Shown piece by piece: positions 1-7,155 of a DNA stretch of 21,297 nucleotides (position 1 is the first letter of the stretch; each line of letters begins with the position of its first letter). The notes beneath the pieces were generated by a model that was not told where the DNA came from, made no database searches, and saw nothing but the letters and a program-made list of their open reading frames with translations. Source of the stretch: Lachnospiraceae bacterium (lineage in GTDB: Bacteria > Bacillota > Clostridia > Lachnospirales > Lachnospiraceae); NCBI GenBank assembly GCA_003447295.1, contig DLZQ01000040.1, forward strand, positions 1 through 21,297, given 5' to 3'. The position numbers and the translations under genes are program-made.

Positions 1-960
1 GAACTGAATCTCTATACCTGGGATGGCATGTTCCCTCAGGAGATCCTGGACGGTTTTGAAAAAGAGACCGGTATCCGGATCAATTATTCCAACTTTGATT
101 ATGATGAAGATATGCTGGCAAAGCTGGAGGAGACCAAGGGCGGTGATTATGATCTGGTCATCGCGGATGACTATATCATCGAGTTGGCGATTCAGGAAGG
201 TCTGGCGCAGAAGCTGGATACGGGAAAGATCAGCACTTACGATAATCTGAACCCTGTATTTATGTCCCAGTTTTATGATCCGCAGAACGAATATACGGTA
301 CCTTACGGTGCGGGCATTCCGCTGATCGTGTACGATCCGGGACTGACGGATGTGAAGATCACAGGCTATGAGGATCTGTGGGATCCGGCTCTGGAAAATA
401 ATGTGGCACTGACAGCGAATTACCGTGTTATCGACGGTATTACGCTGAAAACGATGGGTGAGTCCTTCAATACTGAAGATCTGGATGCCATCCGTGCGGC
501 AGGAGAGAAGCTTCTGACCCTGGCACCCAATATCCGCGTGATCAATGACAACAACACCCAGGATTACCTGATCAGCGGTGAAGTGGCAGCAGCATTTTTG
601 TATACCTCCCAGGTATCAGCAGCTCTGCAGGCGAGACCGGATCTGGAAGTGGTATATCCCAAGGAGGGACTGGGCTTCGGTATCATGGCAGGATTTGTAC
701 CCTCCAAGGCTCCCAATACGGATGCAGCCTATGCGTTTTTAGACTATATCAATGAGCCGGAAAATGCCGCAAAATGCTATGAGTATATCGGTTATTATTG
801 CACCAACAAAGCAGCGGAAGAATATATTTCCGACGATATGAAGAAAATGATCGTATTGCCGGAGGATGCAGCGGAGGGCGAGATCGTGCAGAACATCTCC
901 CAGGAGGCAGAGGACCTGCATGCAGAGATCTGGAATCAGTTCAAGAACGCATGTAATTAA
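1..960 (+). CDS. potD: Polyamine (spermidine/putrescine) ABC transporter substrate-binding protein, 5' partial
   Basis: The frame is open from base 1, so the gene starts upstream of the window; 319 residues are visible, which is most of a mature PotD-like protein (about 320-350 residues plus signal peptide). The first visible residues (LNLYTWDGMFPQEIL) match the start of the mature lobe in PotD/PotF proteins, where the motif resembles LYFYNWxxYxP. Further PotD-like features are the segment YDLVIADDYII, the hinge region TVPYGAGIPLIVYDP and a late segment AYAFLDYINEPENAAK. The family captures polyamines outside the membrane (as a lipoprotein in Gram-positives) and delivers them to PotABC permeases. 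The signal peptide and lipobox are outside the window, as are the expected potA/B/C genes. Family assignment is firm; the exact substrate (spermidine or putrescine) cannot be told. Confidence 0.88.
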   Translation, partial: ELNLYTWDGMFPQEILDGFEKETGIRINYSNFDYDEDMLAKLEETKGGDYDLVIADDYIIELAIQEGLAQKLDTGKISTYDNLNPVFMSQFYDPQNEYTVPYGAGIPLIVYDPGLTDVKITGYEDLWDPALENNVALTANYRVIDGITLKTMGESFNTEDLDAIRAAGEKLLTLAPNIRVINDNNTQDYLISGEVAAAFLYTSQVSAALQARPDLEVVYPKEGLGFGIMAGFVPSKAPNTDAAYAFLDYINEPENAAKCYEYIGYYCTNKAAEEYISDDMKKMIVLPEDAAEGEIVQNISQEAEDLHAEIWNQFKNACN

Positions 961-966
961 CCTTCC

Positions 967-1120
967 GTTCAGCCCGCGCCATTCGCAAAGTCGCGTTAAC
1001 ACGCTTTTGCGTCACTACGTGACTACCTTTGCTCATAAATCGGCGCTCATCTCATGAACATATTCGTCCGAAAAATCATGCAAGCATGATTTTTGCGCTC
1101 GGATATGTCCATGGCTGAAC
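967..1120. repeat. Inverted-repeat intergenic element (TTCAG-ended, copy 1)
   Basis: GTTCAGCC at 967-974 and GGCTGAAC at 1113-1120 are perfect inverted ends of a 154-bp stretch that starts 7 bp after the potD stop. Inside are a GTCAC-TAC-GTGAC hairpin (1011-1023) and a perfect 10-bp hairpin (1071-1094). Both ends resemble those of the element at 7621-7711: CATGGC..TGAA..GTTACA on the right, and TTCAG followed by CATTCGC on the left. It looks like a short non-coding repeat, MITE-like or REP-like. No transposase frame is present. Confidence 0.6.
1071..1094 (+). terminator. Hairpin with T-rich 3' arm, probable terminator after potD
   Basis: AAAAATCATG, loop CAAG, CATGATTTTT: a perfect 10-bp stem whose 3' arm ends in five T. 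It lies about 110 bp after the potD stop and just before the aspS promoter. The stem is A/T-rich and symmetric, so it could act on either strand; it is also the core of the surrounding inverted-repeat element. Confidence 0.5.
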
Positions 1121-1138
1121 TGTTACAATAAAAAATGC

Positions 1139-1167
1139 TTGACAGATTTCTTTCGTGCGCATATTAT
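1139..1167 (+). promoter_or_regulatory. Sigma-A-type promoter for the aspS-gatCAB cluster
   Basis: A perfect -35 TTGACA (1139-1144), a 17-bp spacer and -10 TATTAT (1162-1167). Transcription would start near 1174, shortly before the T-box leader. Confidence 0.85.
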
Positions 1168-1199
1168 AAATCTAAGTTGAAAAACTAATTTGTAAATGC

Positions 1200-1453
1200 T
1201 ATGAAAGAGACTCTTGCCAAGGGAAACGACAGGAATACAGCGTCACCGACTGAGAGCGCTGTTTGCGGAAGCTGGCGAAGGGAACACTCTGGAGCAGGTG
1301 ATCTGAACTGCAGAATATCACATGCAGCTAGGATGACACGTTGCACGCGTTAAGTGACAAGAGTGGATGGGCAAAGGCGCCTGTCAATTCGGGTGGTACC
1401 ACGGATTAGATGATTCGTCCCGGGATATGTTTTAACATGTCCCGGGGCTTTTT
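1200..1453 (+). promoter_or_regulatory. T-box riboswitch leader of aspS-gatCAB
   Basis: The conserved T-box/antiterminator sequence GGGTGGTACCACGG is at 1391-1404. It is followed by a strong intrinsic terminator at 1419-1453 (CCCGGGATATGT, loop, ACATGTCCCGGGG, then CTTTTT). Upstream are a Stem I with a GAGAGCGCTG segment (AG-bulge type, 1254-1263) and a Stem III/linker region containing CGTTAAGTG and GAGTGG. By hand folding, AGAG near 1205 pairs with CTCT at 1287-1290 and TTGCCA near 1214 pairs with TGGCGA near 1273, leaving GGGAACA as the 3' side of the specifier loop. The likely specifier is AAC (Asn, 1283-1285) overlapping GAA (Glu, 1282-1284). Uncharged tRNA would bind, favour the antiterminator and allow read-through into aspS. 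The T-box call is firm; the specifier is from hand folding only. Confidence 0.92.
1419..1453 (+). terminator. T-box regulated intrinsic terminator
   Basis: A 12-13-bp GC-rich stem with one mismatch (arms 1419-1430 and 1435-1447) is followed by CTTTTTG. It is the terminator half of the T-box switch and competes with the antiterminator formed by 1391-1404. Confidence 0.9.
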
Positions 1454-1516
1454 GTATTTAAAAATAAGCTGTACAGGGAGCGCACATTCGGGACACTATA
1501 TAACAGGAGGTGCGAT

Positions 1517-3253
1517 ATGTACAGAGATTTAACAATGAAAGAGATCAGTGAACAGCAGATCGGACAGACTTTGCAGGTGGCAGGCTGGGTGGAGAACATC
1601 CGTGACCACGGCGGCGTATCCTTTATCGATCTGCGGGATATGTACGGCGTGTTACAGGTGGTCATCCGTAAGCCGGAGCTTTTAAAGGGCATCACCAAGG
1701 AAATGTGCCTGTCCATTACCGGTCTCATGGAGCACAGAGACGAAGAGACCTACAACCCGAAGATTCCTTCCGGCACCATCGAACTGGAAGCACACAAGAT
1801 CGATGTGTTGGGAAGAGTATATAAGCAGCTTCCTTTCGAGATCCAGACATCAAAAGAGATCCGGGAAGATGTGAGATTAAAATATCGTTATCTTGACCTT
1901 AGAAATGCAAAAGTAAAGGACAACATCGTCTTTCGTTCCAAGGTCATCAGCTATCTGCGTCAGAAGATGACGGACATGGGATTTTTGGAGATCCAGACCC
2001 CGATCCTGTGTGCTTCTTCTCCCGAGGGCGCCAGAGACTATATCGTTCCCAGTAGAAAATTTAAAGGAAAATTCTATGCGCTGCCCCAGGCACCGCAGCA
2101 GTATAAGCAGCTGTTGATGGCTTCCGGATTTGACAAGTATTTCCAGATCGCTCCCTGCTTCCGCGACGAGGATGCCAGAGCAGACAGATCTCCCGGAGAG
2201 TTCTATCAGCTGGATTTTGAGATGAGCTTCGTGACCCAGGAGGATGTCTTCAAGGTAGGCGAGGAAGTATTGCATGATACCTTTGTAAAGTTTGCTCCCG
2301 AAGGCAGCAGGATCACCGAGACACCGTTCCCTATCATCAGTTACAAACAGGCCATGCTGGAGTTCGGCTGTGACAAGCCGGATCTGCGCAATCCTTTACG
2401 CATTATGGATGTGACGGAGTTCTTCCAGAGATGTACATTTAAGCCGTTTATCGGCAGAACCGTTCGTGCCATCAAGGTACATGCGGAGATGTCCAAGGGC
2501 TTCCATGAAAAACTGTTAAGCTTCGCAACTTCCTTGGGAATGGGCGGACTTGGCTATCTGGAAGTGGCAGAGGACATGAGCTACAAGGGACCCATCGATA
2601 AGTTCATTCCGGAAGAGATGAAGGGAGAACTGGCAACACTGGCAGGACTGTCTGCCGGAGATACCATTTTCTTCATTGCGGACAAAGAGGATAAGGCAAA
2701 TTATTATGCCGGTCATATCCGCACCGAGCTGGGTGAGAAGCTGGATCTGATCGAAAAGGATGCTTACCGCTTCTGCTATGTGAACGACTTCCCGATGTTT
2801 GAACTGGATCCTGAGACGAAGCAGATCGGCTTCACACACAACCCGTTCTCCATGCCGCAGGGCGGTCTGGAAGCACTGAACACCATGGATCCGTTAGACG
2901 TTCTGGCATACCAGTACGACATCGTATGCAACGGCGTGGAGCTGTCCTCCGGTGCAGTACGTAACCACGACATCGAGATCATGAAAAAAGCTTTTGCCAT
3001 TGCGGGCTACGATGAAGAGACACTGGAGACGAAGTTCGGAGCTCTCTATCAGGCATTCCAGTTCGGAGCACCCCCTCATGCAGGAATGGCTCCCGGCGTG
3101 GATCGTATGATCATGCTGCTGCGGAATGAGGAGAATATCCGTGAGGTCATCGCCTTCCCGATGAACGGCAATGCACAGGATCTCATGTGCGGAGCACCCG
3201 GCGAGGTAACGGAGCAGCAGCTGCGTGAGGTACACATTAAGGTGAGAGATTAG
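1517..3253 (+). CDS. aspS: Aspartyl-tRNA synthetase, probably non-discriminating (Asp/Asn)
   Basis: 578 residues, the usual size for bacterial-type AspRS. The start follows AGGAGGTGCGAT directly. Order: N-terminal OB-fold anticodon-binding domain (about 18-105), class II core with motif 2 FRDEDARADRSPGEF (from about 215), a GAD insertion domain (about 285-420), and motif 3 GMAPGVDRM (about 522-530). The OB-fold has His at position 31 (IRDHGG); discriminating enzymes such as E. coli have Leu at this site (RDLG), and His is associated with non-discriminating AspRS. Co-location with gatCAB supports the same reading: it would attach Asp to both tRNA-Asp and tRNA-Asn, and GatCAB would convert the latter to Asn-tRNA-Asn. 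It is the first gene of the T-box-controlled unit. Identity is firm; loss of discrimination is inferred from one residue plus context. Confidence 0.96.
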   Translation: MYRDLTMKEISEQQIGQTLQVAGWVENIRDHGGVSFIDLRDMYGVLQVVIRKPELLKGITKEMCLSITGLMEHRDEETYNPKIPSGTIELEAHKIDVLGRVYKQLPFEIQTSKEIREDVRLKYRYLDLRNAKVKDNIVFRSKVISYLRQKMTDMGFLEIQTPILCASSPEGARDYIVPSRKFKGKFYALPQAPQQYKQLLMASGFDKYFQIAPCFRDEDARADRSPGEFYQLDFEMSFVTQEDVFKVGEEVLHDTFVKFAPEGSRITETPFPIISYKQAMLEFGCDKPDLRNPLRIMDVTEFFQRCTFKPFIGRTVRAIKVHAEMSKGFHEKLLSFATSLGMGGLGYLEVAEDMSYKGPIDKFIPEEMKGELATLAGLSAGDTIFFIADKEDKANYYAGHIRTELGEKLDLIEKDAYRFCYVNDFPMFELDPETKQIGFTHNPFSMPQGGLEALNTMDPLDVLAYQYDIVCNGVELSSGAVRNHDIEIMKKAFAIAGYDEETLETKFGALYQAFQFGAPPHAGMAPGVDRMIMLLRNEENIREVIAFPMNGNAQDLMCGAPGEVTEQQLREVHIKVRD

Positions 3254-3279
3254 TGCGGAAAGAAAAGAAATGGAGAATA

Positions 3280-3314
3280 GTGTGAAAATAAGCATGATAG
3301 CTTATTTTTCACAC
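3280..3314 (+). repeat. Long A/T-rich hairpin after aspS
   Basis: GTGTGAAAATAAGC (3280-3293) pairs with GCTTATTTTTCACAC (3300-3314) with one unpaired base. It lies 26 bp after the aspS stop. No U-run follows, so it is not a clear terminator; it could be a processing or stability element in the aspS-gatC mRNA. Confidence 0.55.
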
Positions 3315-3437
3315 GGCTATTTGTGCCGCAGGCGTCACAAAGCAGCCCTTATCGCAGAATCAAATTTGAAATTTGATCCGCGATTCCTCCGACGAAAGGA
3401 ACCGTCTGCGGAATGGAGAGTAGTATGGCGAACGTAA
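3282..3437 (+). other. Possible 51-codon upstream ORF overlapping the gatC start
   Basis: A GTG at 3282 sits six bases after GGAG (3272-3275), the same arrangement as the gatC start. The frame stays open for 51 codons to TAA at 3435-3437, ending 13 bp inside gatC in another frame. The peptide is basic (a CRRRHK segment, later RFLRRKEP) with no domain I recognise. It runs across the inverted-repeat element at 3326-3411, so it may be an accidental open frame of that element. It could also be a leader ORF whose translation affects gatC initiation. Confidence 0.25.
3326..3411. repeat. Inverted-repeat element between aspS and gatC
   Basis: CCGCAGGCG (from 3326) pairs with CGTCTGCGG (ending 3411), nine pairs with one G-U. 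Inside is a perfect A/T palindrome, ATCAAATTT-G-AAATTTGAT (about 3358-3376), extended by partial GC pairing. The closing arm ends 3 bp before the GGAG of gatC. Short direct repeats of the gatC start region flank the inserted stretch (3270-3284 and 3413-3427), which suggests an insertion. Confidence 0.55.
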
Positions 3438-3718
3438 TTAGCGATGAAACCATAGAATATGTAGGCATTCTGGCGAAGCTGGAGCTCTCTGAAGATGAGA
3501 AGGAAGCAGCGAAAAAGGATATGGGCAGAATGCTGGATTATATCGACAAACTAAGTGAACTGGATACTACCGGCGTGGAACCTATGTCCCATGTGTTCCC
3601 GGTTCAGAATGTCTTCCGCGAGGACGTGGTGACAAATGGGGACGAGAGTGAACAGACACTGGCCAACGCACCCGGCGAGAAGGACAACATGTTTGTTGTA
3701 CCAAAGACTTTTGACTAG
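3425..3718 (+). CDS. gatC: Asp-tRNA(Asn)/Glu-tRNA(Gln) amidotransferase subunit C
   Basis: 97 residues, typical for GatC. I choose ATG 3425 because GGAG at 3415-3418 is six bases upstream; the in-frame ATG at 3413 has no ribosome binding site and overlaps that GGAG. The N-terminal segment ([20 protein letters not shown]) is the standard GatC helix, and the middle contains [13 protein letters not shown], matching the conserved GatC stretch with VxPxxHv. GatC wraps around the GatA-GatB interface and stabilises the trimer. It lies 171 bp after aspS, an unusually long gap filled by a foldable element, and 23 bp before gatA, to which it is probably co-transcribed. Confidence 0.95.
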   Translation: MANVISDETIEYVGILAKLELSEDEKEAAKKDMGRMLDYIDKLSELDTTGVEPMSHVFPVQNVFREDVVTNGDESEQTLANAPGEKDNMFVVPKTFD

Positions 3719-3741
3719 GGTGTGAAAAAAGGAGAATGGAT

Positions 3742-5178
3742 ATGGATATTTTATCCCTGACAGCAGTAGAGCTGGCAAAGGCGATCCGGGAAGGTAAGAC
3801 TACGGCGGTGGAAGCGACGCAGGCAGTACTGGACAGAATCGCAGCCGTTGAAGATGCCTATCACTGCTATGTGACCGTAGAACGGGACAAAGCATTACAG
3901 CAGGCGGCGGAAGTACAGAAAAAGATCGAACAGGGAGAACTGACCGGACCCTTGGCCGGAGTTCCCTTTGCCATCAAAGACAATATGTGTACGGAAGGTA
4001 CCCTGACCACCTGTTCTTCTAAAATATTAGAGAATTTTATTCCGACCTTCAGCGCGGAAGCGGTGCTGAATCTGGAAAAGGCAGGGGCGGTCATCCTGGG
4101 CAAGACCAACATGGATGAGTTCGCCATGGGCAGTACCACAGAGACTTCTTACTACGGTGTGACGAAGAATCCCAGAAACCCGGAGCATGTTCCCGGAGGC
4201 TCTTCCGGCGGTTCCGCGGCGGCAGTAGCAGCCGAGGAATGCTTCGCGGCACTGGGCTCCGACACCGGCGGCTCCATCAGACAGCCAGCATCCTATTGCG
4301 GCGTCGTCGGCATGAAACCCACCTACGGAACGGTATCCCGTTACGGACTGATCGCTTATGGTTCTTCTCTGGATCAGATCGGACCGTTGACCAAGGATGT
4401 GACAGACTGTGCCACTGTGCTGGAAGCCATCACTTCCCATGATCCCAAGGATTCCACTTCCATGAAGCGGGAGGATACAGATTTTACCTCCGCACTGGTA
4501 GCGGATGTGAAAGGATTAAAGATCGGTATTCCCAGAGATTATTTCGGCGAAGGACTGGATCCTGAGGTCAGGGATGCGGTACTGACAGCCGCAGAAGTAT
4601 TGAAAGCGCAGGGCGCAGAGGTGGAGGAGTTCGACTTAAGCCTGGTAGACTATGCGATCCCTACCTACTATACCATCGCAGCGGCTGAGGCCAGTTCCAA
4701 CCTGGAGCGCTTTGATGGCGTAAAATACGGCTACCGTGCCCAGGATGCGGAGGATCTGCACACCATGTACAAGAGAAGCCGCTCTCAGGGCTTTGGCCCC
4801 GAAGTGAAGCGTCGTATCATGCTGGGCTCCTTCGTGTTAAGTTCCGGTTATTACGATGCGTATTACCTGAAGGCACTCCGCGTAAAAGCGCTGATCAAAA
4901 AAGCTTTTGATGAAGCTTTTGCAAAATATGATGTGATCTTGGGACCGGTGGCGCCCACCACAGCACCGAAGTTAGGCAGCAGTCTGGCGGATCCCATCAA
5001 GATGTATTTAGGAGATATCTACACCATCTCCATCAACCTGGCGGGACTGCCCGGTATCAGCGTTCCCTGTGGCACGGATTCCAGGGGACTGCCCATCGGT
5101 ATGCAGCTGATCGGCGACTGTTTCCGGGAAAAGACTCTGATCCGCGCAGCATATACCTATGAGCAGAGCGTGAAGTAG
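3742..5178 (+). CDS. gatA: Asp-tRNA(Asn)/Glu-tRNA(Gln) amidotransferase subunit A (glutaminase)
   Basis: 478 residues from ATG 3742. An ATG six bases earlier (3736) is too close to the AGGAG at 3730-3734; 3742 gives normal spacing. It is an amidase-signature protein with a Ser-cisSer-Lys triad: Lys79 (FAIKDNM), Ser154 (GGSSGGS) and Ser178 (SDTGGSIRQPA). With this start the numbering coincides with the triad positions I recall for Staphylococcus aureus GatA, which supports the choice. GatA hydrolyses glutamine to ammonia, which is channelled to GatB for amidation of Asp-tRNA-Asn or Glu-tRNA-Gln. It is full length, in the order gatC-gatA-gatB. Confidence 0.97.
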   Translation: MDILSLTAVELAKAIREGKTTAVEATQAVLDRIAAVEDAYHCYVTVERDKALQQAAEVQKKIEQGELTGPLAGVPFAIKDNMCTEGTLTTCSSKILENFIPTFSAEAVLNLEKAGAVILGKTNMDEFAMGSTTETSYYGVTKNPRNPEHVPGGSSGGSAAAVAAEECFAALGSDTGGSIRQPASYCGVVGMKPTYGTVSRYGLIAYGSSLDQIGPLTKDVTDCATVLEAITSHDPKDSTSMKREDTDFTSALVADVKGLKIGIPRDYFGEGLDPEVRDAVLTAAEVLKAQGAEVEEFDLSLVDYAIPTYYTIAAAEASSNLERFDGVKYGYRAQDAEDLHTMYKRSRSQGFGPEVKRRIMLGSFVLSSGYYDAYYLKALRVKALIKKAFDEAFAKYDVILGPVAPTTAPKLGSSLADPIKMYLGDIYTISINLAGLPGISVPCGTDSRGLPIGMQLIGDCFREKTLIRAAYTYEQSVK

Positions 5179-5382
5179 AACAACGGAAATATATACACAA
5201 CTGGTAACTGCATGTGAGAATAACACTGGATACCTGCGGAAACCGCATTGGAAAAACAGCATTTGTAAACTTTTGCAGGGTGCAAATGAATTCCGGTATG
5301 CGATCCGGTTTATGTGATTTGGGATGATCAGGTATATAGTCAGATATAATAGAAACAATGCAGATACGGAAAGGTATTTACT
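5179..5382 (+). other. Gap between gatA and gatB, small hairpins, possible weak promoter
   Basis: 204 bp without a convincing gene. Visible are a TGCGG-AAA-CCGCA hairpin near 5236-5248, a CCGG...CCGG hairpin near 5294-5309 and a TATAAT at 5345-5350. The nearest -35-like hexamer (TTGGGA, 5319-5324) is 20 bp away, too far for a good promoter. No terminator is seen, so gatB is probably read through from gatA. Confidence 0.4.
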
Positions 5383-6828
5383 ATGGCAAAACAATATGAA
5401 ACCGTCATCGGTCTGGAAGTTCATGTAGAGCTTGCCACGAAGACGAAAATATTCTGCGGCTGTTCCACAGCGTTCGGTGGCAGACCCAATACTCATACCT
5501 GCCCGGTGTGTACCGGTATGCCGGGATCTCTTCCTGTGCTGAATAAACAGGTGGTAGAATATGCGGTGGCAGTAGGTCTTGCGACGAATTGTACCATCAC
5601 ACAGTATTGTAAATTTGACAGAAAAAATTATTTCTATCCCGATAACCCTCAAAACTATCAGATCTCTCAGTTGTATCTGCCCATCTGCAGGAATGGTTCG
5701 GTAGAGATCGAGGTGGCGGGAGAGGATGGCAGCACCTATACGAAGCCGGTGCGTATCCACGAGATCCATATGGAGGAGGATGCCGGTAAACTGGTTCATG
5801 ACGACTGGGAAGATTGTACATTGGTAGATTACAACCGCTCCGGTGTGCCTCTGATCGAGATCGTATCCGAGCCGGATATGCGCAGCGCGGAGGAAGTTAT
5901 TGCCTATTTGGAAAAATTACGTCTGCTGATCCAGTATTTAGGAGCTTCCGACTGTAAACTTCAGGAAGGCTCCATGCGTGCGGATGTGAACCTGTCTGTA
6001 AGAGAAGTAGGCGCGGAGAAGTTCGGAACCCGTACCGAGATGAAGAACCTGAATTCCTTCAAGGCCATCGCCAGAGCCATTCAGGGCGAAAGAGAGCGGC
6101 AGATCGATCTGCTGGAGGCAGGCAAAGAAGTGATTCAGGAGACCAGACGCTGGGATGACAATAAGGAATATTCCTACGCCATGCGTTCCAAGGAGGATGC
6201 CCAGGACTATCGCTATTTCCCGGACCCCGATCTGGTGCCGGTCTATATCAGCGATGAGTGGCTGGAGAACATTCGCAGCAAACAGCCGGAATTCCGAACC
6301 GAGAAGATGAAGCGGTACAAGGAAGAATACGATATTCCCGAATATGATATCGAGATCATCACCGGATCCAAGCATCTGGCAGATATCTTCGAGGCATGTG
6401 TAGCGCTGGGAAGCCATCCCAAGAAAGTGTCCAACTGGCTGATGGTAGAGACCATGCGCCTGCTAAAAGAAAAAGAGATGGAGCCGGAAGATATCCGGTT
6501 CGCCCCGGAGCATCTGAGCCGGCTGATCGCTCTGGTGGATGGTAAAGTGATCAACTCTTCTGTGGCAAAGGAAGTATTTCAGGTGATGTTTGAGGAAGAT
6601 GTAGATCCCGAACAGTATGTGGAAGAAAAGGGATTGAAGACAGTCAATGACGAAGGCACATTGCGGAAAGTTGTGGAGGAAGTTATCGCCGCTAATCCCC
6701 AGTCCGTAGAGGACTACCATAACGGCAAAGAGAAAGCCATCGGCTTCCTGGTAGGACAGACCATGAAAGCAATGAAAGGCAAGGCAGATCCTGCCAGCGT
6801 CAACCAGATGCTGAAGGAACTGCTGTAA
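5383..6828 (+). CDS. gatB: Asp-tRNA(Asn)/Glu-tRNA(Gln) amidotransferase subunit B
   Basis: 481 residues, standard GatB length. The start follows GGAAAGG with roughly normal spacing. The N-terminal signature YETVIGLEVHVEL is followed by a four-Cys zinc site (C25-G-C27 and C40-P-V-C43), present in many but not all GatB proteins. The kinase/transamidase cradle includes DRKNYFYPDNPQNYQISQ, a signature of the family, and HMEEDAGKL. The C-terminal helical and YqeY-like tRNA-binding tail ends in VNQMLKELL. GatB phosphorylates the misacylated Asp or Glu with ATP and amidates it using ammonia from GatA. It ends the cluster; a terminator follows at 6872-6909. Confidence 0.97.
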   Translation: MAKQYETVIGLEVHVELATKTKIFCGCSTAFGGRPNTHTCPVCTGMPGSLPVLNKQVVEYAVAVGLATNCTITQYCKFDRKNYFYPDNPQNYQISQLYLPICRNGSVEIEVAGEDGSTYTKPVRIHEIHMEEDAGKLVHDDWEDCTLVDYNRSGVPLIEIVSEPDMRSAEEVIAYLEKLRLLIQYLGASDCKLQEGSMRADVNLSVREVGAEKFGTRTEMKNLNSFKAIARAIQGERERQIDLLEAGKEVIQETRRWDDNKEYSYAMRSKEDAQDYRYFPDPDLVPVYISDEWLENIRSKQPEFRTEKMKRYKEEYDIPEYDIEIITGSKHLADIFEACVALGSHPKKVSNWLMVETMRLLKEKEMEPEDIRFAPEHLSRLIALVDGKVINSSVAKEVFQVMFEEDVDPEQYVEEKGLKTVNDEGTLRKVVEEVIAANPQSVEDYHNGKEKAIGFLVGQTMKAMKGKADPASVNQMLKELL

Positions 6829-6871
6829 ATTGAGAGGTTACGAAAGCGTAGCCGCGCATAGACAAAATAAG

Positions 6872-6909
6872 AACCGTGATTGGGAGCTTGCTCACAAATC
6901 ACGGTTTTT
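6872..6909 (+). terminator. Intrinsic terminator after gatB
   Basis: AACCGTGATT (6872-6881) pairs perfectly with AATCACGGTT (6897-6906) and is followed by TTT; the loop contains a GAGC-TT-GCTC mini-stem. It is 44 bp after the gatB stop. Confidence 0.75.
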
Positions 6910-6929
6910 ACGTTTGGCGTGATGCAGCG

Positions 6930-7020
6930 AACGCCCGCCTGTGTCCTTCTTCCGCCTTAGTGTGGGCACAGGAGACAGGAACAAGCTCCTCTGTACCCTT
7001 AAACCAAGGTACGGGGCGTT
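6930..7020. ncRNA. Candidate structured RNA (three-helix junction)
   Basis: A closing stem AACGCCC (6930-6936) / GGGCGTT (7014-7020) encloses a 9-bp stem CCTGTGTCC (6938-6946) / GGGCACAGG (6964-6972) and a 7-bp stem CTGTACC / GGTACGG (near 6991-7015, one G-U; its last bases compete with the closing stem). The two inner helices and the outer closure all use nearly consecutive bases, more order than expected by chance. The strand is unknown. It has no T-loop or acceptor features of a tRNA and does not match a riboswitch I know. It may simply be the folded core of the surrounding repeat element. Confidence 0.35.
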
Positions 7021-7031
7021 ACACACAAGAT

Positions 7032-7155
7032 TTGATGATTAAGCCCCGCGTAATATAAACTACCGGGGCTTAATTGACTATTATTGATGATTAAGCCCCG
7101 CGTAATATAAACTACCAGGGCTTAATTGATTATTATTGATGATTAAGCCACGCGT
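7032..7155. repeat. 52-bp tandem repeat, each with a hairpin
   Basis: Two full copies (7032-7083 and 7084-7135) and a third partial copy from 7136, exact period 52. Each full copy carries TTAAGCCCCG...CGGGGCTTAA, a 10-bp stem (8 bp in copy two, which has one changed base). They lie between convergent genes and may work as stacked bidirectional terminators, though no U-run follows directly. Confidence 0.75.

Noticed and set aside
1304..1307. Second GAAC (in CTGAACTGC) as the T-box specifier
   Set aside because: It falls in the loop of the GTGAT/ATCAC stem downstream of Stem I, which is not where specifier loops lie.
3413..3424. ATG 3413 as the gatC start
   Set aside because: No ribosome binding site precedes it, and it would overlap the GGAG that serves ATG 3425.
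4027..4440. 137-codon minus-strand ORF within gatA
   Set aside because: It is antisense to the catalytic region of gatA, has no recognisable domain and no supporting start site.
6930..7020. tRNA-like cloverleaf
   Set aside because: There is no T-loop GTTCRA, no anticodon arm of five pairs and no CCA-compatible acceptor end.
6876..7058. 60-codon ORF downstream of gatB
   Set aside because: No ribosome binding site, starts inside the gatB terminator hairpin and runs through structured repeat DNA.
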